DNA of 64,000 bases from Callipepla californica brunnescens (Eukaryota > Chordata > Aves > Galliformes > Odontophoridae): assembly GCA_023055505.1 (NCBI GenBank), contig JALIRH010000040.1, positions 873,001 through 937,000 on the forward strand. Direction: 5' to 3'. Each line of letters begins with the position of its first letter. Position 1 is the stretch's first letter. Positions 25,867-36,780 of the stretch are shown piece after piece. A model generated the notes under the pieces. It saw nothing but the letters and a program-made list of their open reading frames with translations, did not search any database and had not been told where the DNA came from. The translations under genes were made by a program, and so were the position numbers.

Positions 25867-26435
25867 TGTCAACGGTTTACTGGGCTGGATCAGCCTGGTT
25901 CTGTGACGACTGGTGCAGTGGACCCACAGACCCATGCCCCAGGGAAGGGAAAGGGGGAAAAGGAAAAAGGGAAAAGGGAGATGGGTGTAGAAACAAAACA
26001 GCGGCAATGATCTGAGGAGGAAAGCTAATTTACTAAATAAGATATCAGAAAGCAAAATAACACAATATAATATAATATAATTGGAATTAAAGCTAATAAA
26101 TCAAATAAAATGAGTAAGAGAGGGTGTCCGATAAACCGAAGGCCTTACGCTAACGCTGAAGGCAAGATGGCAGCGAGCACCCACTGCTGAGTCGATCCCA
26201 AAGGAAAGAGAGTGTCCTGTGACAGCAGAGTTTTTATCTTTTCCCTCTGAGCAGAAATACATAAAAATGGAAAACATCACAAAGTCCTCTGGGGAATGTA
26301 GTTCTTCTCTTCTGAGACAGGTATACCCAGAGTTATCAATGATCTATGGAGCTGGAGTATTAACTCTTTAACTCTTAATGCACTACGTGATGTTATGATG
26401 TGGAATACCAATGCCAAAAATCATAAAACATGATG
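25867..26435. mobile_element. Solo LTR (copy A of a 5-bp-duplication family) inserted in CR1
   Basis: This 569-bp element begins TGTCAACGGTTTAC and ends AAATCATAAAACATGATG. It is flanked on both sides by CATCC (25862-25866 and 26436-26440), a 5-bp target duplication, and removal of the element restores a continuous CR1. It is clearly related to the element at 55202-55721 across its length (for example GCAATGATCTGAGGAGGA, ATTGGAATTAAAGCTAATAA, TGATGTTATGATGTGGAATA). No internal retroviral genes flank it, so it is a solo LTR. A 5-bp duplication would fit an ERVL-type or class I avian retroelement; the family name is not certain. Orientation is unresolved. Confidence 0.85.
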
Positions 26436-26440
26436 CATCC
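26436..26440. repeat. Target site duplication, right copy (CATCC)
   Basis: Exact match to 25862-25866. Confidence 0.85.
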
Positions 26441-27750
26441 ACTGATTCCCATTGCTACCACATGCTACTAAACCATATCTCTTAGCTCCTCATTCAGATG
26501 CCTCTTGAACACTGGCCAGGGATTGTGACTCCACCACTTGGGCAGGCCATTCCAGTGCCTGACCACTCTCTGAGAAAGTTTTTCCTTGTGTCCAGTCTAA
26601 ACCTTCTCTGGTACAACTTGTGGCCATTTCCTTGGGTCCTGTTTATTGCCTGGTAGAAGAGGTCAATTCCCCTCCCTCCTCCCCTTCCCTTCGGGAAGTT
26701 GTGGAGTACAGTGAAGTCTCCCCTGAGCCGCCTCTTCTCCAGACTGAACAGTCCTAGCTCCCTCTGTCGCTCCTTGAAAGACTTGTGCTCCAGACCCCTC
26801 ACCATTTTTGTTGCCGTTCTCTGGACATGTTCCAGGGCCTCAATGTCTTTCTTGTAGTGAGGGACCCAAAGCTGAATGCAGTACTCAAGGTGTGGCTTCA
26901 CTGGTGCTGAGTACAGGGGGGTGATTACCTCCCTGCTCCTGCTGGCCATGCTATTTCTGATGCAGGCCAGGATGCCATTTGTCCTCTTGGCCACCTGGGC
27001 ACACTGTCAGCTCATGTTCAGCCGAGTATCAACCAGCACCCCCAGGTCCCTTTCTTCTTCAGTCATCCCCAAGCCTATAGCACTGCATGGGGTTATTGCG
27101 GCCAAAGTGCAGGACCTGGTGCTTGACCTTGTTGAACCTCAGCCCATTCACTTCAGCCCAGCAATCCAGCTTGTCTAGATCCCTCTGGAGGGCCTCCCTA
27201 CCCTCAGGCAGATTGATGCCACCTCCCAGCTTGCTGTCATCTGCAAATGTAGTGAGGGTACACTCAGTGCCCTCATCCAGGTCATCAGTAAAGATACTAA
27301 ACAAGATGAGCCCCAGTACTGACCCCCTGAGGGACACCACCACTTATAATGGGTCACCAGCTGGACTTAACTCCATTAACCACTCCCACTGGGCATGGCC
27401 CTCTAGCCAGTTCCTTACCCAAAGAACGGTATACCTGTCCAGGCCACAGGCATCCAGTTTCCCCAGGAGAATACTGTGAGAGACTGTGTCAGAGGTTTTG
27501 CTGAAGTCAGGGTAGACTACATCAGCAGCATTTCCCTCATCTACCAGACTGGTCACCCAGTTGGAGAAGGAGAAAAGGTTGGTCAAGCTAGCTGGGCCTG
27601 ATCCCTCAGATGCCACACATGTGCCATGTGATCTCACCCAAGATAATTTGCTGTATTAGTTTCCCTGGTACTGAGGTCAGGCTGATAGGCCTGTAGTTCC
27701 CTGGATCCTCCTTACAGTGCTACTTGTGGATGGGAGTCACATTGGCGTAA
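26436..27750 (-). mobile_element. CR1 LINE, main part with decayed reverse-transcriptase ORF
   Basis: On the minus strand this carries pieces of CR1 ORF2 in several frames. One (27343-27059) has the reverse-transcriptase palm motif FADDSKLGG. Another (26994-26494) matches the C-terminal CR1 tail, with [37 protein letters not shown] and [12 protein letters not shown] third (27637-27344) carries the upstream DAVSHSILL-like and GLDRYTVLWVRNWLEG-like segments. Frame changes between them show the ORF is dead. The 5' end is truncated near 27750, beside a short (AAT)n run. The 3' end continues at 25866-25825 after the inserted LTR. Confidence 0.93.
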
Positions 27751-29271
27751 TAATAATAATAGAGTACTTGTGCAAGAAAGTGGAACAAATGTCAGTCTTA
27801 AGGAAATACCGTTCAAGGTTTTTGTCTCTTTTTATTTTTTTCTTAAAGATGAACTGGTTTTGAAAAGAAAGGACTAGGTGAGGAGAAATGCTGGGTTATA
27901 AAAATTTATAAAATTTATTTACTATAAATATTTTCTGTCTTTGGGGTGATGGCCAGTCAGTCTCTGTTGTTGTGTGTCTTGTTCATATGATTTAGAAACT
28001 TGCTACAGGTGTACTGTGACCTTCAGTGACATTCTTCATACAGAAGTAGTATATTAAGGCAGCTGTCTGATGGATTCGTTTTACCTGATATGAAATGGCA
28101 GGGCTCTGCTTAGCAATAACAGCCCTGTAGCCACCATTATTATTCATAAGCTCTGGCAAAAGGGAGTGGCTGCTATGGCAGCTCCTATGATGTCTACACC
28201 AAGTATCTTGAAGCTATGACTGGGTCAAATCAGACGTAAATCTAGCTCAGCCTTGTAATTTGAATGGTGGCTGATGGTAGATGTCTGCAGAAGAGCATAA
28301 GAACAAATAATGGTAGTCCTCTGAGTGCTCTTTCATATTCAGTGATTTGTGCTTCCAGCTCTGCTTCTGGTAGAGGTGGTTTCTCTATAGTTAAAAATCT
28401 TTAATCCCAGAATTAGTGCAGTATATTAAAAGCTGTATCATTCTGCTACAGTAAGTTTCATAGATCACAGGATGGAGTATCCAGCACCTTACTGGTTGCC
28501 TTAAGGAGCTTCTCTTCTATGGCCAGTGAGAAAAAAAGAATAAAATGCAACAGATATTGATTGTGAATAAGAAATAAATAGTAAATAAAATGCAACTCAA
28601 CATTCCAAAAAAATTTATTTGAAAAGTATCATAACAGTTGCTCACTGTGGTACTGGAGCTGGAAAAGAAGTTGAATACCTGAGATAGTGCAGAGTTTGTA
28701 TGCTGTATTTGTATCTGGTTTCCCACAAGGATTTTTCTATTACTTCTGACAGCACTGCCTACAGATGGTTACTTCACATACTCCTGTAAGGATGTCGGTG
28801 TTTTGATGATACTGGGTATCAGCTGTCTCAAGAACAGCATGGTACATCTTGTGAGAGCCATCACAAACATTGCTTCTAAGTTCTCAGGCAGTGCTTACAG
28901 CTCTTCACAGAATCTGCAGAAAGAAGAAACTGACAGAGTCTGATTCTGTTTTCTGATGCAAAATATTTGGGCTGCATGTGCTACTCTCTTGTACCTCTTT
29001 CTCTACAAAAATAGCCCTTATCCAAACTAGCGGCTTCCTATAAAAACTTATTTCATAGTGCAGAAAGGTACTTGGTCGATTTGTGCCACTGTGGTTAAAT
29101 AGCAGTAGCTAAATTTTAAGGCCTTAACACATGGACTAGCTGTGCTTACACAGGCTGTGTTCTGTGTAGCTGCGGGCTTCTGGCAATTGAGTGAGACTGC
29201 CAGGTGCTATCGCAATCCAGATGATAGCGCAGCTAATTTAAGACTATATTGCTCTTACTTGTCCTGAGACC
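27751..29271. other. Non-coding spacer between CR1 and LTR
   Basis: It begins with a short (AAT)n run beside the CR1 5' end. No gene or further repeat was recognised. Confidence 0.6.
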
Positions 29272-29275
29272 AGTG

Positions 29276-29849
29276 TGTCATAAATGCTCACAGTCCAATC
29301 GGAGTTTTTAAAGTATTTTATTACAATCAAAAGGTGAAAAGCAATAAGCAAGCAGCGCTGGGTGTGCCGGGGAGTCTCCGCTCCACCAACTACACACACC
29401 GAGAAGATGGTTCCCTCTTCTTTTATACAGTGTCTTATTTAAAATTTCTTGAAGTCCCCTCCTCCTCTTGGTCAATCATTTTATTCTTCTATGCTTGTGT
29501 GGCCAGTCGCTAGGGGGGTTGCACATTCCTTCAGGTGGCCTTTGGGATGAAGGCTGTTTGTCTTCCTTAATGCCCTCTGATTCATCCATCTGTGTATTCC
29601 AGGCCAGTCTTGCAAGGTCTGTGTTTGAAATGCTTATCTCTGCCACCCTTTGGTTTGAGGAATGCACCTTCTGTTGCAGGGATAGTGTTTGAGATGCAGA
29701 TAGAGTTCTGTTCCCAGTTTATCCTTTCATGCCTTATAAGGAAATTCTATTCCTTTAGTCAATTTTATCTACTGATTGGAATTAAAGGTATTGTATCAGT
29801 ATCTTTGACTCTGTGTCTTTTGAGACGAATCACATTCACATGTTTTACA
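29276..29849 (-). mobile_element. Solo LTR of a second endogenous retrovirus family
   Basis: Read on the minus strand, this 574-bp unit begins TGTAAAACATGTG and ends GCATTTATGACA (TG...CA). It has a TATA box (CTGTATAAAAGAA, plus-strand complement near 29420-29432) and downstream an AATAAA signal (TGTAATAAAATAC, complement near 29315-29327), in the correct U3-R-U5 order. It is flanked by the 4-bp repeat AGTG at 29272-29275 and 29850-29853. A 4-bp duplication suits a gammaretrovirus-like class I element (inference). No gag, pol or env remnants lie beside it. It shows no resemblance to the LTRs at 25867 and 55202. Confidence 0.75.
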
Positions 29850-31345
29850 AGTGTTTTTTCCAGTGCCTTTCTAATTTAAAAATACTGATGCATTCATATG
29901 GTTATTGTTCATGAGGCTTTCTCCTAGCTTTCACTTCCAGTATTTATAAATGTACTGAATTTCATAGAAAATAATAAGGATGTATTTTGATACAGGAATG
30001 TATATACTGTGCGTCCTGCTTCAGCTTGAAAGTCTTAAAAGCAGTGTCATGTGACTGGTACCGCTTTCCTCATATTTCACTATTACTTTGTAAATAAGGA
30101 TGCCATTCTTACGAGACTGATATTAATGCGGGAAGATGTGTATGAGGGTCTCCTGAGAAGGCAAGTTTTTGCAGAAGGCTGGCTGAGAATTTCCTTTTGA
30201 TCAGCCTTCCAGTGCCCCTGTGGGAGCCTTGGACATGGCAACGTCTTACTGTGACTGTAGTGAAATTGCCATGGTAATGCACATTAGGAAGTGGTGCATT
30301 TCTGCAGATAAGGCACAAGATCTGAGGAATGCATCATCTTTGCTGTAGAAAAAGTTTCAGCTTTTTCCCATAACAACAGTTCTTTAAATAGGAGCACAGA
30401 AGTGGTGTCAGCAAACCAGTGTCCTTGCTGCAGACTGGAAAGGCGTGCTCACTTGGTGAAGTTTGGCCATTGGGTGTACCCAAGTTTTGACGTGCTGGAG
30501 CTGATTAAAGCTAAGTCATATGGAGTAACCTGAGAGTGTGGAGGAGGAGACAGCAGCTGACAGGCTCGGATTCTGTGTGCTTGGAGCTCTCCCGGGAAGC
30601 CATCGATTGCTTTTTGTTATTGTAATTTGGTCAGTTTCGCTTCTGTGTGTACAGCCATTATAACCATGGAGCTTCTCTTCCCAAGGTTATTCTGACTCTG
30701 CTGCACTGTAATCGGTGCTGCCAGAATGCCTGGTGTGTGCAACAGTGTATTTACCTAGTGCTGGGAAAGTTCAGCTGTGTTATTACCAGCCTAAGTACCC
30801 TGCCTGGGTAAACCTCTGCCTGCCCCTTAACTCTTGACTGAGGGCTTCTCTGAACCCAAGGACAGTACGTATGCTTAGACGTACCTTTGTGTGTTTGAAA
30901 GGCGTTTCGGTTCAGAAGACTTAACAGACATAGAAGGCAACATTGCTGTTGGGCTCTGAGCAAGAAAATGAGGTGGACATTGTGCAAAAGCTCAGGTAAA
31001 TACAAAGATGCAGGCTGCAATATTTTATCATTTAAACAGTGCGAGTACTGCAGGGTATGTGAACCTTAATTCAGCCTGTGTATGGACTGGAGAGGGCTCT
31101 TCCCTCCCCTCCCCCCCCTATCCTTCCTAGTCTCTCTCCTATACTTGTTTTTGGCGGAAACACTATCTGCTCAGGTACCTTATTTACCCAGACTGTGCTA
31201 TGGAGATTCCTGTGCGTTCTGCTTGTTGTTTGCTTTTTGAATGTTTATATTCCATTTGCTGTTTCTTGCTGTGAGGCATCTAATTTTTCTCCAAGTTTAT
31301 TTTCCACATGCTATTTCTGCTGAGCTGTGGTGTTTTGAAGGTTGC

Positions 31346-31395
31346 AAAAAAAAAAAAAAAAAAAAGAAAAAAAAGAAAGAAAAAAAAAGAAAAAC
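31346..31395. repeat. A-rich simple repeat
   Basis: A 20-A run followed by AAAAAAAAG-type units. No retroposon body was recognised beside it. Confidence 0.9.
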
Positions 31396-34150
31396 ATGGA
31401 ACAAAAGGGCTGTCAGTCTCTGTGTTAATTTGGTGTAGAAGTTGTGTGGCACATGGTGAGAGCTGGGTACTGTCCTGACCCTTGCTGACTTGAACTTTGT
31501 ACTAATTCACAAGAATCCAACAAAGGTAAATGGAAATGGAAGCAGAGGAGATGTCAGCAGGGAATATGTGACTGAACTCAGGTACCTGGTGGGTGTCATC
31601 TCTCCTGGAGGGAGAAGCTGCATAGACTGTGCTATTAAGGAAAGATGCAGCGTGGGGTAGGTCCAGAGCAGTGCTTTAGGAGAAATTGGAGGGGGTGGTC
31701 TCTGAGGAGTTCAGCCTTCATTGCTCAGGTACCAGAGGGATCAAGAATTTACATCTACCTTTTACTTTTCTGGACGTTACTCATCAGCTCTGAAGAAAAT
31801 GCTTATTTTTCAACGTATGTTATATCTAACAGTATGTAGAAAAGGCCGAGGATTTCTTCCCAAAGAGATCCCTGCTCTGCCTCTTACTTCTTGTTTGTAC
31901 TGCCTGATGTTCTGTGCCTGGAGGGGTTAACAGTGATTAATATGGAGACTTCATGCAACTTATTTCAAGTAGTGTTTCAGAACAGATGTTCATGGAAGCC
32001 GCAGTGATACTGAGAAATAGTTTTCTGTCCCAGCTCAGCTTTTTTTTAATTTTTTTTTTTTTTGAGCTTGCATACCTATAAAGGCTCAACAGATCTCTGT
32101 TTGTGAAATAGGTAAAAAATGAAAAAATGTACAATTGTATGAGCCGTGTTAGTGGCACTTAGAAAATTAATCAGGGTGGGAATTGTGTCGGTGTAGATGC
32201 TCTGACTATCTGCTCTGGGTGCCAAGAGTAGATTTTAAAATCTTTTTACTTACACCATCAGAACATTTAGCTCCTAAAATAATTACTTCAAGCTTCCTCC
32301 CTGTGGATTTTTATTTTTTAAAATAGCTCACCTGAGGACATGTTGTTTTACAACCCTTACTATGTTTAGTAAACAAAATATCTGAGGTTGATATTTGATC
32401 TGATATGTTATAGTCTAATCCTATTGTGTTCCTTGGCTTGCATTTTTTTTTCCGTCACTTCTTGTCCCTTCTCTCTCAAATCTTCTTTGGAATAACTGGT
32501 CATTTAGTTCAGGACTCCTGGATTTACACTCTGTGCACTCGGATTGTCCTTGCATAGTAAACCCTGGTGCACTCCAGTGCTGTTGGAATAATTGTGCTAG
32601 GCCCTATCCCCCAATGAGGTCCTGAAAACCTGTGTCAAATGGCCTTGAAGTAAGTACCACATCTCAGCTGTGTGATTATCATGTGAGGATGTGACTTTTA
32701 AGTTGCCAGTCTTGTTCCTTGACATGTGCAGAGCAGCCACCAGAAAGTCTCCTCTTAGGTCATCTGAGTTTGGGGTAGTGGGAACCCAGGGTCTGTAGGG
32801 ATTGAAGCAGAACCACCAAAGAGTTAAGGAATACTGCAAAAGGAAGCAGAGGTTCTGCGGAGGGGGAGACAGAAGGAAAGGGGTTTTTAAATGCCAGCTG
32901 TTGCTCTTTCCTCTTCTATGCAGCAGGATATAGTACGTTAGTATGTTGGAGTCATAGGAGGCCTACTCAGTTATTTCAGGCATGCACCCTATTACAGGCT
33001 TTGATTACAAACTCAGGAAAGTAAGGAGGAAAAAGCATTAGAAAAGTAAAACTGTTAAGCTTTAATTTACAGCCGTGGCTTCTAATCTCATTATTCTGGT
33101 CTTTAGCAGGTCTGAGCTTTTGAAGAAACCTAATTGATGGCATGGACTTGTGATGGTAGTACCGAAGGTAAGCCCATTGCCATACCTGGCCCTGCCATCT
33201 CAATGGCAAATACCCAGGAGGGGAAAGAGAATAACACAAAGCAGAGAAAAGCAGTTTGTGCTTAGTGCAGCTTTTCTTGTGACATCAATGCCAGAAACAG
33301 GCAGGGAGTGCTGTTGCATGAGTCAAGCTAGCACTGCTCTGAGCTGCCTGCAAGCCTTGGCAAGCTGAGCTGTGTGTGAGCAGAAGATAGAAGGAAACAG
33401 GATAAGGTGGCAGAGGCAGTGGAGGACATACACTGGGGACTGTGAGATCTGTGAATGTCTCCAGTAATGCAGCATTACATCCCTGGCAAACCTTTCAAGT
33501 TCTTTTCCTCCCCATTTGTGACAAGCCACATGCTGGGTCACAGGCTTTGAGGAAGAGCATCTGGTGGGCTGGATCACAAGATGGGAGAGTGATTGTGTGC
33601 TGGGTTTGAGTGGATGCACAGCTTCAATGTAAAAAGGCGAAGGTAGATTGCCACTGTCCCATAAAGCTGACTAAGGCGCTGTGATTCCTGGTGTGGGCAC
33701 AATCCCACAATGACAGAGCTTGGTTGTTTCACCCCACCTGCTTTCCTGGCGTCAGGGTCAAATCAACAATGCGGAGCAAGGTGATGGTTGGAGCAGCCCA
33801 TCCTCTCCTATATTTGTGTTCCCAAGGTATCCCCTGTTCCTAGTGGATGAGCTTGGGTAATTGATTTCTGGTCTGTCCCGCCTCATATTTTCCAGTCAGC
33901 CTTACTTCATAGTACTGTATCATTTTGCCATTTAGTCTGGGCTAACCCAGTGATTTTTTATTTTTTTTTCCTGCTGACCTTAAAATCTGTACAACAGATT
34001 GACAGCTCTCTCCTCAGTCAATTTAAAGTAGAGACTAGAGTTCAGACCATTAATCTTAACCTAAACTGTTTGGATTACTTATTTAATATTAGGGGGAGCA
34101 TACAGCAATCTGTAGCTGTGGCCTGTAAAATAGCTGTGTTGGATTTGGTG

Positions 34151-34256
34151 TTGTTTTTTTTCTTTCCTTCTCCCTCTCTCTCTCTCCCTCCTTCCCTCCC
34201 TCTCTCTCCCTCTCATTTCTCTCCCTCTTTCTTTTACCCCTCCCTTTTCCCTCTTT
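34151..34256. repeat. Polypyrimidine (CT-rich) tract
   Basis: About 105 bases that are almost entirely C and T on the + strand, with only a few purines. It runs directly into the (AAT)n repeat. Confidence 0.9.
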
Positions 34257-34258
34257 CA

Positions 34259-34311
<53 letters not shown>

Positions 34312-34326
34312 CAACAACAACAACAA
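34257..34326. repeat. Compound (AAT)n-(AAC)n microsatellite
   Basis: About 17 AAT units followed by about 6-7 AAC units. Apparent asparagine or tyrosine runs in translation are only this repeat. Confidence 0.95.
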
Positions 34327-36039
34327 GCCCCCAATCCCTTCCCCCAACTCAAAACACACATACAATAAACCTGTTTGAAACAGGCTGGTAATAACTGTTG
34401 TGGGGTAAAGTGCAAGATTGTTCGCTGAGCCACAAATCTATTTCCTCTTCACAAGGGAGAAGAAATCCACATGTCAACATTAAACATGCAAGAACAAAAA
34501 TCTCAAGGGAAATGAGATCTTGTTTTTTCATTTTTTTTGGTTGTCTCATTTTCCCTGCCACAGTCCCATGGTTTTGTTTTGTTGAAGAAGCAGAATAATT
34601 TCCAGAATATAAGATCAGTGTCAGCAGGCAGCTTCCTTGGAGATAATTATATAAGAATTGCACTTTGAAGCAATCTCTCATTTGGAGCTGTAGCTCCCTG
34701 TGAGAGTGGATGTAGCTCTGACTCCTGCAGTCTTATTTGGCCATGAGGTACACTATGGGATCAGCTCTGATTTGACAGGTATGTAGTCTTTGACTGTAAA
34801 GAGAAATAGTAGTTTGAGCTTTAGTGTTTGTAAAATGGAATGATAGAAATAGCAAGGAAAAGCAAGCAGCTGAGTGATGTTGATATGCTTCTAAGAGTCT
34901 TCTACCTCAGGTCTGGGAGTTACAACTTGGTCTCGATTTTTGTTTAAATGTGGCTTTGTTCAGCTGGCACCTTGTATCTCTGGGCTGTGGGAGTTAAAAA
35001 ATAATAAAAAACATTCTTTCTTGTTCTTTGGACTGGGATTCCCTAGACAGTTTAAAAGGAAAAAACAAACAAACAAGCAACAAAAAAAACCCAAACAACC
35101 AGAAAGAAACAACAGTAAAACCCCACCCCCTCCTCTCAAAAGACGTGCCTGAAACACTCTGGCCTTTTTATAAGCTGTGAATCCTGCTGTGCTGATTCCC
35201 GCTTCTTTCAGTCTGCTAAACATGGAGCTGAAATGAAGCACGCTACATTCTCGTTGACAGAGTTCAGCACTTGTCAGAGGAATGAAAGGAGCAGCATTTT
35301 GGCACAAGCCCCCCAAATTGTAGCACACACATGCGTGCTGCCTGGTGTTTCATTTCAGATTATAAACTGGATTACAGCATGCTTTTGCCTTGTGGGCATT
35401 ACTCAGGGAAACCGGTCCGGATCTTTGTGGTGTATGAACCGATCTGGTGAAAGGACTGCCCAATGGGAAATGAATGATGTGTAGGGATTCTGTATTTCTA
35501 ACGAGAACGCGGTTTAAATTTCATTTGTGATAAATGACTATCAGTACTATTTACCTCAGCAGTCAGTCAGTCCAAGAAAGCAGTAAGTACATTCAAGAGC
35601 TTGCATTTTAAGAGTGTTGAACAACATTTTCAACTGTGATTTTTAAAATAACTATGTCTGTTCTAACTAAGAGTAACGCAGACCAACGTTAAAACCAGCG
35701 TTTGTTTATTCCTGATGCAAATAGGCTTTTGTGCCCTTTTATTTGTGGGAAGCTTTGTTGGTCTTACAGAGCTGAAATACTTGCATATGATTTGTGTTTT
35801 TTGTTTTTCAAAAGAAAAGATTCACTGTAGTTAGAGATGCAATTGTCTGCAAAACCCACCAGCTGTAATACTGGAGGACAAAGCTAATTCTATGTTGCTT
35901 AGCTTCAGCATTGTCTGTGTGTTCAAGATTGCATATCTGAGAATAAGCACTGACACAAGGATCTGTTTATTTCCTTCGGTAACAATCTGGTAAAATCTGA
36001 ATCGATCTCTGATTTATTTATTTCACTAAGTGAATAGAG

Positions 36040-36780
36040 GAAAGGAATGCAGCTCTGCATTAACACTTGTATGAACGTTCAGCAGGTGGCTGGCTTGGTG
36101 CCTCTCGATCCTCCAGTATGAGCTCACCGGTTGTGCCATTTAAGTCTAGAGTGGGGCCAGGTTAATTAAACAATTAAACGTGCTGCTCTGCGGCGGGAAG
36201 CACTGCTGCTGGTTTGTGTGTCAGGAGCACAGCTTTCTGCGTGGCTTCCTCGGCTCCGCTCGAAACGTGCAGGGACAAAGGGCAATAGTGGGGTCTGTTG
36301 CTGCTGCTGGAAGTTGGAGCGGGGGAGCACTGCTCTGGGAAGCGCTGTGAATCCTGGAAAAATCAGAAGGCGCTCATTAAGTGCTGGACTTTACCCGCCT
36401 CTCTCAATGAAAGTGCTGTCGTTTGTCTGTGGTCACTGTACCCATAGTGCGGTTGCGTAAGAGCCACTCTCCCCGTGGGAGTTAAATCCCCCTTCCGATT
36501 TGCGAGTAATATTTGCGTATGTATTTCTCAGCTGCACTGCCATGCCAGATGCACAGTGGTGGCTGTCTCTGCCGACTAATCCTGTAACAACATTCTGGTG
36601 ACCGAATTCAGTGGCCCTACACAGAGCCTCCGAACAGCTGATTGCTGAGTGGGGAGGGAAAAAAAATCATCCAGCGAATCTCGTCGCAGCTCTCTGCTGC
36701 ATCCCTATCCCACAATCCCTTGCACGATTTGCTGCAGTCTTTCCACACGGGCCGAGTGAGAAAAAGATGTGCTAAATAAA
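36040..36780 (+). promoter_or_regulatory. Second CpG-enriched segment, candidate alternative promoter
   Basis: CpGs are clustered here relative to flanking DNA (for example GCGGCGGGAAG, CTCGGCTCCGCTCGAAACG, GCGGTTGCG). It lies about 4 kb upstream of the start-codon exon. Possible splice donors include GTAAGA at about 36458. No TRIM2-like coding sequence is visible. A proximal promoter or 5' exon is an inference from composition and position only. Confidence 0.25.

Larger units (their letters stand above)
29854..36039. other. Non-coding DNA, possible TRIM2 5' intron
   Basis: Apart from simple repeats at 31346 and 34151-34326 and A-rich DNA at about 35058-35095, nothing was recognised. No exon is supportable. 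Confidence 0.6.

Noticed and set aside
26494..27637. Minus-strand frames as a possible host gene
   Set aside because: They are pieces of the CR1 reverse-transcriptase ORF (FADDSKL motif and CR1 C-terminal blocks) broken by frameshifts.
34089..34433. Open frames with poly-Asn and poly-Tyr runs
   Set aside because: Produced entirely by the (AAT)n/(AAC)n microsatellite and adjoining pyrimidine tract.
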